NCBI RefSeq assembly: GCF_040546585.1
Contig: NZ_JBEPOC010000001.1
Span: 1,736,001 to 1,800,000 of the forward strand
DNA from: Marmoricola sp. OAE513
Lineage (GTDB): Bacteria; Actinomycetota; Actinomycetes; Propionibacteriales; Nocardioidaceae
Length of the DNA: 64,000 nucleotides
Direction of reading: 5' to 3'
The notes beneath the pieces are model-generated. The model did not search any database. It saw only the letters and a list, made by a program, of their open reading frames with translations, and had not been told where the DNA came from. Of the stretch, positions 35,931-43,957 are shown one piece after another; within the stretch, counting starts at the first letter, position 1, and each line of letters begins with the position of its first letter. The translations under genes and the position numbers were made by a program.

Positions 35931-36512
35931 GTGAGCCTCTCCTGGAACACCCGCAGTCTGCTGTTCGCCCTCGGTGCCGTCGCCGGCCTGGTCGGGGACC
36001 GCGTGCACGTCGACACCTTCACCACCCGGTACGCCGACTCCGCCGTCCCGGTCATCGGCAGCAGCCCGTTGTGGTTCCCGCTCGCCACCGGCGTGGCCAC
36101 CGTGGTGCTCGCCGAGACGCGGCTGCGACTCCCGAGCCCGCGGACCGACCGCAGCCTCCAGCAGGGCATCGGAGCGGTCGCGGCCGTGCTGGCGATCTAC
36201 GCGCTCACCGGCATCCTGCACGGGTCGTCCCTCTTCTCGGTGACCGTGCTGATCCTCGCGCTGAGTGCCCTGACCTGGGCGACCTTCGGCGACGTCCAGG
36301 CGGCGTACGTCGGTCTCGTCGCTGCCCTGGTCGGCCCGGTGCTGGAGATGATCGGCGCGGCAACGGGTTTGTTCTCGTACGCCAGCGACGCGGACAGCCT
36401 CGGCGGTGTCGCTCCGTGGTTGCCGGGCCTGTACTTCGCGTTCGGGGTCACCGCCGCCGTCCTCGGCGAGCTCGGCGCTGCACGCACCCCGCGGGTCAGC
36501 GCAACCGGGTGA
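35931..36512 (+). CDS. probable INSIG-like polytopic membrane protein
   Basis: 193 residues, about six membrane helices. After the first helix (LLFALGAVAGLVGDRVHV), the pattern matches INSIG proteins in order: SSPLWFPLATGVATVVL (compare the AWWVPPCCGTAAAVVG region of human INSIG), the helix with LTGILHGSSLFSVTVLILAL, a DVQAAYVGLVAAL helix, and the C-terminal WLPGLYFAFGVTAAVLGELG, close to WLPCIFFSGGVTVGNIGRQ. A mycobacterial INSIG homologue has been structurally described. Start GTG 35931. Function in bacteria is not established. Confidence 0.6.
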   Translation: MSLSWNTRSLLFALGAVAGLVGDRVHVDTFTTRYADSAVPVIGSSPLWFPLATGVATVVLAETRLRLPSPRTDRSLQQGIGAVAAVLAIYALTGILHGSSLFSVTVLILALSALTWATFGDVQAAYVGLVAALVGPVLEMIGAATGLFSYASDADSLGGVAPWLPGLYFAFGVTAAVLGELGAARTPRVSATG

Positions 36513-37950
36513 CCGTCCGGACGTCGACCGAGGAGACGCCCGGCCCGCGAGCCGCGGTCGTGCGACGCACCACGCCCCGGCGGACGTCACCGGCGCTCGG
36601 CACGTACGGCGCGTGCGCCCGGCACGCGACCGTCCGCCCCGGCAGCACCGGACCTGTCGGGCAGACCACGGGTCCGGCGGTGTCGTCGACGACCCAGATC
36701 GTCGCGATCCGGGAGGGCCCGGTGTTGGTGACCTCGAAGGTCCACTCCACCTCGACGGCGCTGACCGTGCGTGCCGACGTGCGGAGCTCCAGCACCGGCC
36801 GCACCTGCAGCGTCGCCGAGCCGACCGGCTCGAGACCGGCGGCGTCGTGGAGATACCCGGCGCCGATCACGGACGACCCGGGCACCGAGGCACGCACCCG
36901 CAGCGAGAACGTGCACAGCTCCTGACCCTCGGCCAGTGATCCGTGCAACCGCAGCGTGCTCGCACCCACCGCGGTCAGGTCGGCGTCGGTGCACGTGGTG
37001 GCGAACGCCGGGACCGCGTCCACGCGCAGGCCGGCCGGCAGCTCGTCGATCACGGAGAAGCCCGGCTTGGTGCCGGCTTCGGAGGTGTTGAGCACCGTGA
37101 ACGTCAACGTGCTGGACCCGCCCGGGGCAACCGACGTCGGGCTGAAGCTCGGCCGCAGCGTCGGCGTGACGTCGAGCAGGGCGAGGTCGTCGATCGCCCC
37201 GTCGTTGCCGGTGCCGCTGCCGTTGGCGTTGCGGAGGTGGAGACCAGCGGTGCGACCGGGGACGAGCACGGCTCCGGTCCGGTGCTCTCCGACGACGACC
37301 GGTCCTGGGCCCGCGCATCCGTCGAGCGGCTCTCCGGTCTCGTGCGGGTGGCCCGCCCCGTCGACGACCTCGATCCGGTAGCGCGGCCCCGGGTGGTCGC
37401 AATTCACCGCCGCCGTCCTCAGCCGGACCGCCAGGAAGTGCGCGTCCGCACCGGACGGCAGCGCGATGGGCTGCCGGGTGCCGAGCACGAGGCGGTCAGC
37501 GCCCGGATCGGCACCGTCGGTGTAGCCCGCGAGCGCGTGGTTGGCTGAGCGCTCCCCGACCGGGCCGGTGCCCAGCGCCCGTGCCAGCTCACGGATCTGG
37601 GCGAACGCCGCCGCGTTCGACGCCGCGGACTTCTCGGTGCAGGTGGTGGCGGAGACCTCGGAGGCCGGCATCGCGTGGGCGACCACGTCTCCGTTGCACG
37701 CGGTCGTCCAGGCCGGGTCGGCGGCGTACCGGCCGGACGCGGTGACCAGCGTCGGGCTCGGACCTCCGTCCTCGAAGTCCTCGCGGAACAGCACCCGCTC
37801 CGCGGCTGGGCTCGAGACGGACCTCACGAGCGCGGCGCCCTGCGCCCGGCTCGGCCCGCTCGCAGTACCGGTCACCACGGCCGCTCCTACCAGCGCCACG
37901 ATCGTCGTGACGCGGGCGACATCCATCCTTGTCACGACGCTCGCCGTCAC
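36496..37950 (-). CDS. secreted DUF11-type surface protein
   Basis: 484 residues with an N-terminal signal (VARVTTIVALVGAAVVTGTASG). FREDFEDGGPSPTLV and the following domain resemble C-terminal carbohydrate-binding/fibronectin-type modules; the middle and C-terminal parts are DUF11-like conserved repeats (FTVLNTSEAGTKPGFSVIDELP, FEVTNTGPSRIATIWVVDD). No cell-wall anchor or terminal hydrophobic tail is seen. Probably an extracellular structural protein. Convergent overlap of 17 bp with the INSIG-like gene, and coupled (4-bp overlap) to the small gene at 37947-38267. Confidence 0.8.
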   Translation of the reverse strand: MTASVVTRMDVARVTTIVALVGAAVVTGTASGPSRAQGAALVRSVSSPAAERVLFREDFEDGGPSPTLVTASGRYAADPAWTTACNGDVVAHAMPASEVSATTCTEKSAASNAAAFAQIRELARALGTGPVGERSANHALAGYTDGADPGADRLVLGTRQPIALPSGADAHFLAVRLRTAAVNCDHPGPRYRIEVVDGAGHPHETGEPLDGCAGPGPVVVGEHRTGAVLVPGRTAGLHLRNANGSGTGNDGAIDDLALLDVTPTLRPSFSPTSVAPGGSSTLTFTVLNTSEAGTKPGFSVIDELPAGLRVDAVPAFATTCTDADLTAVGASTLRLHGSLAEGQELCTFSLRVRASVPGSSVIGAGYLHDAAGLEPVGSATLQVRPVLELRTSARTVSAVEVEWTFEVTNTGPSRIATIWVVDDTAGPVVCPTGPVLPGRTVACRAHAPYVPSAGDVRRGVVRRTTAARGPGVSSVDVRTVTRLR

Positions 37951-38267
37951 GTCGCGGGGACCACCGCGATCTCGAACGGGCAGACCCCGCTCCCCGGTGT
38001 GCAGGTCTCGAGCAGGTCGTAGGCGACGGCGACCGCCTCGCTGCCGCCGGCGTACGGCCCGTGGATCTCCATCCGCTCGCCGTCGACCTCACGCAGCACC
38101 ACGACGTGCGGGGTGTGCACGTCGGGCTCCTGGGCGCACCGGACGATCAGCGCCAGCACGTCCTCGGGGGCGAGCCGGTCGAAGTCCGGGACGGCGTACA
38201 GACCGGTGCCGTGCGGCCACTCGTCGGACGGCCGGCGTCGTTCGCCCGAGCTCGCCAGGTCCTTCAT
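37947..38267 (-). CDS. hypothetical protein, related to the gene at 39834
   Basis: 106 residues with no signal or membrane segment. Core includes YAVPDFDRLAPEDVLALIVR, EIHGPYAGGSEAVAVAYDLLE and CPFEIAVVP. The GPY...EA...A...LE...C...F.IA...P pattern recurs in the 86-residue product at 39834-40094, suggesting a small paralogous family. AGGAG lies 6 bases before ATG 38267. It overlaps the DUF11 gene by 4 bp. Function unknown. Confidence 0.78.
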   Translation of the reverse strand: MKDLASSGERRRPSDEWPHGTGLYAVPDFDRLAPEDVLALIVRCAQEPDVHTPHVVVLREVDGERMEIHGPYAGGSEAVAVAYDLLETCTPGSGVCPFEIAVVPAT

Positions 38268-38292
38268 GCAACTACTCCTCGCTAGCGCCCGA

Positions 38293-38355
38293 GGACGGAG
38301 GGGATGGCCGGGGGTGGCATCCCCTCCGTCCGTGCCGGGTTGTGGGCCCCGGCAC
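38293..38355. other. two adjacent strong stem-loops in a divergent intergenic region
   Basis: Hairpin 1: GGACGGAGGGGATG (38293-38306) pairs exactly with CATCCCCTCCGTCC (38318-38331). Hairpin 2: GTGCCGGG (38332-38339) pairs with CCCGGCAC (38348-38355). The flanking genes are divergent, so these are not ordinary terminators of annotated genes; they may be 5' leader structures of the gene at 38267 or the end of a small RNA. Confidence 0.6.
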
Positions 38356-38465
38356 ATGAACCCGATGGGCTTGCCGACCCGGGTTCACAGGTCCCAGACG
38401 CTCCCGCGGGGCGGTTGCTTACGGTGCCGCCATAAGGGAAAGCGACGCGACACCGTCAGTCCCGT

Positions 38466-39827
38466 ATGCACCCCGGCCCCTCGAGTCACCCGACCGCCAC
38501 CGACCAGGAGCTCTCCGAGCAGGCCCGCGCCGGCGACGCCGAGGCGTACGCCGAGCTGTGGCGCCGCCACGAGGACTCCGCCCGCGCCTTCGCGATCACG
38601 CTCGCCGGGCACGCCCACGCCCAGGACTTGGTGAGCGACGCGTTCGCGCGGGTGTGGTCGGCGATGTCGCGCGGCGGCGGACCGACCCAGGCGTTCCGTG
38701 CGTACCTGATCATGACGATCCGGCACGCGCACGTGGACCTGATACGTCGCGACTCGGGGACCACGCCGGTCGGTGACCTGGAGGCCCTCGACCGTGCCGA
38801 CCACGCTCCCGGCCCGGACGAGCGGGTCGTCGAGAGCGCGGTGATGGAGAAGGCGCTCAAGTCGCTGCCCGAGCGGTGGCAGACGGTGCTCTGGCTCTCC
38901 ACGGTGGAGGACGCCTCGCACGACCAGATCAGCGAGCTGCTCGGCATCAAGCCCAACGCCGTCGCCGCGCTCGCCTTCCGGGCGCGCGAGGGACTGCGGC
39001 ACGCGTACTTCCGCGAGATGGAGTACGACCACGAGCCCGAGAAGCGGTCGAGCGTGCGAGGGCTGGTGATCCTCCCGCTCGCGGCGTTCGCCAGCCTCTC
39101 CCCCGACGCGTTGGGCCGGTACGTCGACAGCCTGCCGCTGCTGTCACCCCGGCCTCCGCAGGGCTGGTCGTCGGGCGCGACGGTCGGCGCCGGCGTCGCG
39201 GTGACCGCCACCGTCGCCGCGGTGGCTGCCCTCGCGCTCGGGCTCGGCGGGCCCGGGACGGACTTCCAGGCACCTGCCCGGCCGACGCGGGCGGCTCCGA
39301 CCGCCGCCGTCACGGCCCCGCCCGTCACTACACCGCCCGTCACTACCCCGCCCAGGGCGACTGCCCGGACGACGAGCACGCCGACGAGCGCCTCGGCCGC
39401 TGCTCTCCGGACCGACGGGCCGGTCCGACTGGCCCGTCCCGTCCCGGTCTCGATCTCCGGGACCGCGTCTCGGTGGACCCACCTGGAATTCCCGATCAAG
39501 GGTGCTGCCGGCGCGGTCCAGGTCCGTGTCGAGGTGACCGGTGCCGGTGCGACCTTCGTCCACCGGGAGCCCTCCGCCGGCGGTTGGCGCTGCCGAGGGG
39601 TGCGGCAGCACGTCGTCTGCTCGAGCCACGTCGTCCCACCGGCCGAGGTCACCCGCTTCGCGCTCGACGTGGCACCCGACGCACGGCCGGTCCTCGTCGA
39701 GGTCCGCGTCCGCCGTACCGGGGAGAAACGCTGGAGTTCCGCACGCACCACGGAGGTCGCGTCATCGACCACCCCCGACGGGCGTCTGGGCCGGGAAAGG
39801 AATCACGACCAGGAAGGGAACGGGTGA
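38466..39827 (+). CDS. ECF-like sigma factor fused to transmembrane segment and extracellular tail
   Basis: 453 residues. Sigma region 2 (about 25-95) has DAEAYAELWRRHEDSARAFA and DLVSDAFARVWSAM; region 4 (about 128-183) has LPERWQTVLWLSTVEDASHDQISELLGIKPNAVAALAFRAREGLR. A single helix at about 238-260 is followed by a Thr/Pro/Ala linker (TAPPVTTPPVTTPP) and an outer domain of about 150 residues with two cysteines. There is no zinc-finger anti-sigma motif. The arrangement suggests a membrane-tethered sigma factor controlled by an external signal or by proteolysis. ATG 38466. The next gene starts 6 bases downstream. Confidence 0.85.
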   Translation: MHPGPSSHPTATDQELSEQARAGDAEAYAELWRRHEDSARAFAITLAGHAHAQDLVSDAFARVWSAMSRGGGPTQAFRAYLIMTIRHAHVDLIRRDSGTTPVGDLEALDRADHAPGPDERVVESAVMEKALKSLPERWQTVLWLSTVEDASHDQISELLGIKPNAVAALAFRAREGLRHAYFREMEYDHEPEKRSSVRGLVILPLAAFASLSPDALGRYVDSLPLLSPRPPQGWSSGATVGAGVAVTATVAAVAALALGLGGPGTDFQAPARPTRAAPTAAVTAPPVTTPPVTTPPRATARTTSTPTSASAAALRTDGPVRLARPVPVSISGTASRWTHLEFPIKGAAGAVQVRVEVTGAGATFVHREPSAGGWRCRGVRQHVVCSSHVVPPAEVTRFALDVAPDARPVLVEVRVRRTGEKRWSSARTTEVASSTTPDGRLGRERNHDQEGNG

Positions 39828-39833
39828 GTCCCG

Positions 39834-40094
39834 ATGGAACTGAGCGGCTCCGACTTCCAACGCCTCTCGGCCAGACTGCTCGAGGCTGAGGCCTGGGAGC
39901 GCGTCCGGGAGGCCGACCTCCCTCACATCGTGTCGTGCTGCGACGTCGTCACCGGTGCCGTCGACTACGCCGGTCCCTACCCGAGCCGCCTCGAGGCAGA
40001 GCTAGCCGCCGGCCTCGAGCGCGACCTGGACCGCGACTGCGACGAGCGGCTGCGCTTCAAGATCGCGCCCCTCTACCCACCGGTCGGCTGCTGA
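39834..40094 (+). CDS. hypothetical small protein, related to the gene at 37947
   Basis: 86 residues, soluble, with VSCCDVVTGAVDYAGPYPSRLEAELAAGLE and LRFKIAPLYPPVGC. The GPY-EA-LE-C-F.IAP pattern is shared with the 106-residue protein at 37947-38267. It lies 6 bases after the membrane-tethered sigma factor gene and about 100 bases before the next sigma gene, so it is probably part of that unit. Function unknown. Confidence 0.75.
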   Translation: MELSGSDFQRLSARLLEAEAWERVREADLPHIVSCCDVVTGAVDYAGPYPSRLEAELAAGLERDLDRDCDERLRFKIAPLYPPVGC

Positions 40095-40196
40095 AAGCAG
40101 GTACCTGCCCCGTGGAAACACGCAATTCGGCGGATGTGCCGGGTACCCCGCCGATCGAAGACTCGTGGTGCACCGGAAACAAGGGGGAGCTGCACC

Positions 40197-40787
40197 ATGA
40201 GGAACACCATCGCCTGGGACGATCTCGACGACGTCCGGATCATCGTCGCGCTGCGGGAACGTCTCGACCCGGCCGGGGTCGACGTGCTCTACCGCCGGCA
40301 CTCCGAGAGCGCGCGGCGCTGCGCGCGCGTCCTCGCCGGCCCCGACAACGTCGACGACCTCGTCTCGACTGCGTTCACCAAGGTGCTCGGCATGATCCGC
40401 GCCGGGAAGGGGCCTGACCGCAACGTCGGTGCCTACCTCAACGCCGCGGTCCGGTCCGCGCACTTCGACCTCGTGCGGCGCGAGATCCGGCAGCGGCGGC
40501 TGATCGAGGAGGAGCTCCGTCGGCAGGTCCCCGACGAGGCCGAGATGCCCGGGCCCGACGTGGAGCCGGCCGATCACCTCGTCGACCTGCGCCGCGCTTT
40601 CGGTGCTCTGCCGGAGCGGTGGCAACGGGTGCTGTGGTGGTCGGAGGTCGAGGACCGGAGTGCCGCCTGGATCGGGGAGCGGCTCGACCTCACGCCCAAC
40701 GCGGTCGGTGCGCTGGCCTTCCGGGCCCGGCGCGGGCTGCGTGTCGCCCACCTGCAGCAGTCCGGCCAGCGGGATCCCTGGGACTAG
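40197..40787 (+). CDS. ECF-like sigma factor
   Basis: 196 residues with region 2 (VDVLYRRHSESARRCARVLAG, DNVDDLVSTAFTKVLGMI) and region 4 (LPERWQRVLWWSEVEDRSAAWIGERLDLTPNAVGALAFRARRGLR). It is the nearest relative of the tethered sigma at 38466, with which it shares most of region 4, but has no membrane tail. GGGGGAG lies 7 bases before ATG 40197. The secretory lipase gene starts 10 bases after its stop, so both may be expressed together. Confidence 0.88.
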   Translation: MRNTIAWDDLDDVRIIVALRERLDPAGVDVLYRRHSESARRCARVLAGPDNVDDLVSTAFTKVLGMIRAGKGPDRNVGAYLNAAVRSAHFDLVRREIRQRRLIEEELRRQVPDEAEMPGPDVEPADHLVDLRRAFGALPERWQRVLWWSEVEDRSAAWIGERLDLTPNAVGALAFRARRGLRVAHLQQSGQRDPWD

Positions 40788-40797
40788 CCTGAGGCGC

Positions 40798-42027
40798 ATG
40801 CCTCGGACCCTGCGACGCACGAGCGGCCTTCTCGCCGCCTCCCTGACGCTCCTCGGGAGCGCGCTCGTTGCAGCGCCGGCACCCTCGGTCGCCGAGGTCG
40901 CGGTCGACTTCTACACGCCTCCGACCTCGTTGGCCGGCGCCGTGCCCGGCGACGTGGTCAAGGAGGAGCACACGGTCGTCAAGGCCGAGCCCACCGGCCT
41001 GATCGGTGTGCCGGTCACCGCTCGCCGGATGATGTACGTCAGCACCAACCGTGCCGGCGAAGCCGTCGCGGTCACCGGCACCGTCCTCACCCCGGTCGCC
41101 CGCTGGAGCGGTCGGGGCGAGCGCCCCGTCGTCGGGTACGCCGTGGGGACCCAGGGCCTCGCCGACCGCTGCGCGCCCTCGAAGCAGATGGCACTCGGGA
41201 CCGAGTACGAGATGCCGTTCATCGAGCTGATGCTCGCGAAGGGCTGGTCGCTGGTGATCACCGACTATCCCGGTCTCGGAACGCCCGGTGACCACCCGTA
41301 CGTCCAGCGGGTCGACCTCGGCCACGCGGTCCTCGACGCGGTCCGCGCCGCGCGCAACCTGAGCACCGGTGGCGTCAGCCGTACGGCGCCCGTCGTCATC
41401 TCCGGGTACTCCGAGGGCGGCACCGCAGCGGCCGGCGCGCTCGAGCTCCAGCCGACGTACGCACCGGACGTGCAGCCGGTCGCCGGGTTCGTGGGGGCTG
41501 CCGCCGCCGACTTCGTGATGCTCGCGCACCACCTCGAGGGCAACCTGCAGTCCTTCCTGCTCGGTTACACCACGATCGGCCTGCGGGTGAGCCGGCCCGA
41601 CCTGCCGATCGACTCCTCCCTGTCGGCGTACGGGAAGCAGCGGTTCGCCCGGCTGAACGACACCTGCATCCCGGACGCGATCGCGACCCAGCAGTACTTC
41701 CCCACCCGGAAGATGACGACCGACGGCAGCACCATCGAGGAGCTCACCGCCCGGCCCGAGTTCGCCGCCGCGCTCGCGGACATGAAGCTCGGCCGGACCG
41801 CGCCGACGGTGCCGGTGATGCTCGGGCACAGCGTGCTCGACGAGGTCCTGCCCTACCGGCAGGCGGTGAACCTGAATCGTGACTGGTGCGCGCGGGGCGG
41901 GCAGGTGAAGTTCGTGCCGACCCTGGTCCCCGAGCACATCGGCGGATCGATCGGCCTGTACCCCGCGGCCGTGACGTTCCTCGACGACCGGTTGAAGGGC
42001 AAGCCGTTCGTGAGCACCTGCCGGTGA
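40798..42027 (+). CDS. secretory lipase (LIP family alpha/beta hydrolase)
   Basis: 409 residues. Signal peptide about 1-32 (LLAASLTLLGSALVAAPAPS). The alpha/beta fold has VVGYAVGTQGLADRCAPS, LVITDYPGLGTPGDHPY and the nucleophile elbow VVISGYSEGGTAAAGA (Ser in GYSEG), with a plausible late Asp/His pair near VMLGHSVLDEVLPY and VPEHIGGSIGL. This is the secretory lipase family (PF03583) found in actinobacteria and yeasts; it should hydrolyse esters or triacylglycerols outside the cell. It may link to the alkane/lipid metabolism seen elsewhere in the window, but that is inference. Confidence 0.9.
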   Translation: MPRTLRRTSGLLAASLTLLGSALVAAPAPSVAEVAVDFYTPPTSLAGAVPGDVVKEEHTVVKAEPTGLIGVPVTARRMMYVSTNRAGEAVAVTGTVLTPVARWSGRGERPVVGYAVGTQGLADRCAPSKQMALGTEYEMPFIELMLAKGWSLVITDYPGLGTPGDHPYVQRVDLGHAVLDAVRAARNLSTGGVSRTAPVVISGYSEGGTAAAGALELQPTYAPDVQPVAGFVGAAAADFVMLAHHLEGNLQSFLLGYTTIGLRVSRPDLPIDSSLSAYGKQRFARLNDTCIPDAIATQQYFPTRKMTTDGSTIEELTARPEFAAALADMKLGRTAPTVPVMLGHSVLDEVLPYRQAVNLNRDWCARGGQVKFVPTLVPEHIGGSIGLYPAAVTFLDDRLKGKPFVSTCR

Positions 42028-42078
42028 GCCGGTGGAGACCGGGCGAAAGACCACCGCACGTGCCGGACATGGGATGAC

Positions 42079-42624
42079 GTGACCTCCGTGGACCAGACCC
42101 AGGACGCGCGACGTGCTGCGTTCGAGCAGGTCGTCGGCGAGGTCGTCGAGCCGCTGCGGAGGTTCCTCGCGCGGCGTACCGACCCGTCGACGGCCGACGA
42201 CGTGCTCGGCGACGTCCTCCTCGTGCTCTGGCGACGCCTCGACGGGCTCCCCTCCGACCCGCTCCCGTGGGCGTACGGCGTCGCCCGCAACTGTCTGGCG
42301 AACGCCGAGCGCGGTGCACGTCGGCAACGGCGGCTGGCGAACCGGATCGCGATCGTCGACCCGCCTGTCGAGGTGGCGCCGACCGACGAGGCCGACGAAC
42401 GGGTGCGCGAAGCGCTCGCCGCGATGAGTGAGCGCGAGGCGGAGCTGCTCCGGCTGTGGGCCTGGGAGCAGCTGGCGCCGGCCGAGATCGCCACCGTGCT
42501 CGGCATCAGCGCGAACGCCGCGAGCATCCGGCTGCACCGGGCGCGGGGGAAGTTCAAGCAGCAGCTGCGAAAGATCGACGAGGTCACCGGACATGAAGGA
42601 CCGAAGGGAGCGAACGATGACTGA
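42079..42624 (+). CDS. ECF-like sigma factor
   Basis: 181 residues, starting at GTG 42079. Region 2 has VVEPLRRFLARRTDPSTADDVLGDVLLVLWRRL; region 4 has MSEREAELLRLWAWEQLAPAEIATVLGISANAASIRLHRARGKFKQQL. It overlaps the downstream membrane protein gene by 8 bases, the usual arrangement of an ECF sigma with a cognate membrane regulator. Not close to the two sigma factors upstream. Confidence 0.9.
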   Translation: MTSVDQTQDARRAAFEQVVGEVVEPLRRFLARRTDPSTADDVLGDVLLVLWRRLDGLPSDPLPWAYGVARNCLANAERGARRQRRLANRIAIVDPPVEVAPTDEADERVREALAAMSEREAELLRLWAWEQLAPAEIATVLGISANAASIRLHRARGKFKQQLRKIDEVTGHEGPKGANDD

Positions 42625-43215
42625 CGACGACCGGCAGATGCTCGGCCGGGCCGACCCGGCCCGTTCGCTCGCGCCCCTCGACGCGACCGCGTTGAACGAG
42701 CTCCTGGAGGACACGATGGGCCAGAACGAAGACACGAACCCCGACGGCAGGCGAAAGGTGGTGCTGCTCGGCGCAGCCGCCGCGGCTGTCGTGGCGATCG
42801 CCATCGGTGTCGGGATCACGTTGGACGACGACGGCGAACCTCCCGAGACCGGCGACCGCCCGGATGTGACGAGCTCGACCGTCACCGAGCTGAGCGCCCG
42901 CCCTGCTCTCGGCAAGTGCATGGTGCCGTCACCCGAGACGGCCGCAAACCAGGATGTCGCCTTCGAGGGGCGTGTTGTCTCGGTCAAAGACGGGCTGGTC
43001 ACTCTCGACCCCCCACCCGGTTCTACACGGGAAGGGCCACCGACCGAGTCACCGTCAACGAGCCTGACCTGAACATGAGCGAGCTGCCCGTCGATTTCCA
43101 GGTCGGCCAGAACTACATCGTCGGCGCCACCGACGGCAACGTGTCGATCTGCGGGCTGAGCGGCCCCTCCAGCGAGGAGCTGCGCGCCCTCTACGACGCC
43201 GCGTTCCCGAGGTAG
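42617..43215 (+). CDS. single-pass membrane protein coupled to sigma factor (frame break at 43009-43014)
   Basis: About 199 residues if read through one frameshift. Cytoplasmic N-terminus (1-48) is short and acidic, a helix (KVVLLGAAAAAVVAIAIGVG) follows, then an outer domain with FEGRVVSVKDGLVTLDP continuing as TRFYTGRATDRVTVNEPDL and ending ELRALYDAAFPR. At the C6 run 43009-43014 one C appears to be missing: with C7 the frame joins exactly. No zinc-binding anti-sigma motif is visible, but the 8-base overlap with the sigma gene suggests it regulates that sigma. Confidence 0.75.
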
Positions 43216-43217
43216 CC

Positions 43218-43427
43218 GCCGAGCGGGCACAGATGTCCCACCCCCGTACGCCGAGCGGGCACAGATGCCCCGCCCCCGTACGCCGAGCGGGCACAGATGT
43301 CCCACCCCCGTACGCCGAGCGGGCACAGATGTCCCACCCCCGTACGCCGAGCGGGCACAGATGCCCCACCCCCGTACGCCGAGCGGGCACAGATGCCCCA
43401 CCCCCGTACGCCGAGCGGGCGCAGATG
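43218..43427 (+). repeat. array 1: six and a half copies of a 32-bp direct repeat
   Basis: Period 32 bp, copies at 43218, 43250, 43282, 43314, 43346, 43378 and a partial at 43410. Core GCCGAGCGGGCACAGATG is invariant in full copies; only one or two positions vary (T/C after GATG, A/G in CCCAC/CCCGC). The spacer CCCCCGTAC is constant. Lies between two rightward genes. Confidence 0.95.
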
Positions 43428-43463
43428 CTCGCCCTGGATGTCGAGATCACTACCCTCAACGCC

Positions 43464-43823
43464 ATGGAGACCAGCCTCGTCGAGCGCCTGCGCGCCGACC
43501 TGACCCAGGCGATGCGCGACCGCGACCGGGACGTCGCCCAGGTGTTGCGTACGGTGCTCTCCGCCATCGCCAATGACGAGGCACAACCGGTAGGCGACGC
43601 GGAGCTGCCTCTGGTCGAAGGCCCGATCGCCGGAGCGGTCCACGGCCTCGGCGCCGCTGAGGTCGCGCGTCGCCTCCTCACCGAGGAGGACGTGCGCGGC
43701 ATCGTGGACGGCGAGCGGGCCGAGCGGCTCAACGCCGCCGCCGACCTCGATGGGCACGGTCAGGTGCATGCGGCCGATGCACTGCGTGCGGCAGCTGCCG
43801 TACTCGACCGCTACCTCGCCTGA
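43464..43823 (+). CDS. YqeY/GatB-domain-like protein
   Basis: 119 residues. ETSLVERLRADLTQAMRDRDRDVAQVLRTVLSAIANDEA and the later GAAEVARRLLTEEDVRGIV, DGHGQVHAADALRAAAAVLDRYL match the YqeY/GatB-tail family in actinobacteria. These small helical proteins may bind tRNA or act with amidotransferases, but the function is not established. I use ATG 43464; longer in-frame reading would enter the repeat array, whose 32-base period shifts frame, so the array is not coding. Flanked on both sides by the 32-bp repeats. Confidence 0.82.
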   Translation: METSLVERLRADLTQAMRDRDRDVAQVLRTVLSAIANDEAQPVGDAELPLVEGPIAGAVHGLGAAEVARRLLTEEDVRGIVDGERAERLNAAADLDGHGQVHAADALRAAAAVLDRYLA

Positions 43824-43835
43824 ACATCACGAGCG

Positions 43836-43957
43836 GACATCTGCGTCCGCTCGGCGCGACCTGGCAAGACATCTGTGCCCGCTCGGCGCGACCGCGCGGG
43901 ACATCTGTGCCCGCTCGGCGCGACCACGCGGGGCATCTGTGCCCGCTCGGCGTCAGG
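43836..43957 (-). repeat. array 2: four copies of the same 32-bp repeat, inverted
   Basis: Copies begin near 43836, 43868, 43900 and 43932, each 32 bases apart, with core GCCGAGCGGGCACAGATG on the minus strand. The 10-base spacers differ between copies (for example ending CTGGCAA, CGCGCGG, CACGCGG), unlike array 1. Lies between convergent genes ending at 43823 and 43953. Confidence 0.93.

Noticed and set aside
40690-43401. 903-codon minus-strand frame crossing the repeat array
   Set aside because: Passes antisense through two real genes and a non-coding 32-bp array; the repeats only create a repeating peptide.
43218-43957. CRISPR array
   Set aside because: Repeat period is 32 with only about 10 bases of spacer, array 1 spacers are identical, and no cas genes are present.
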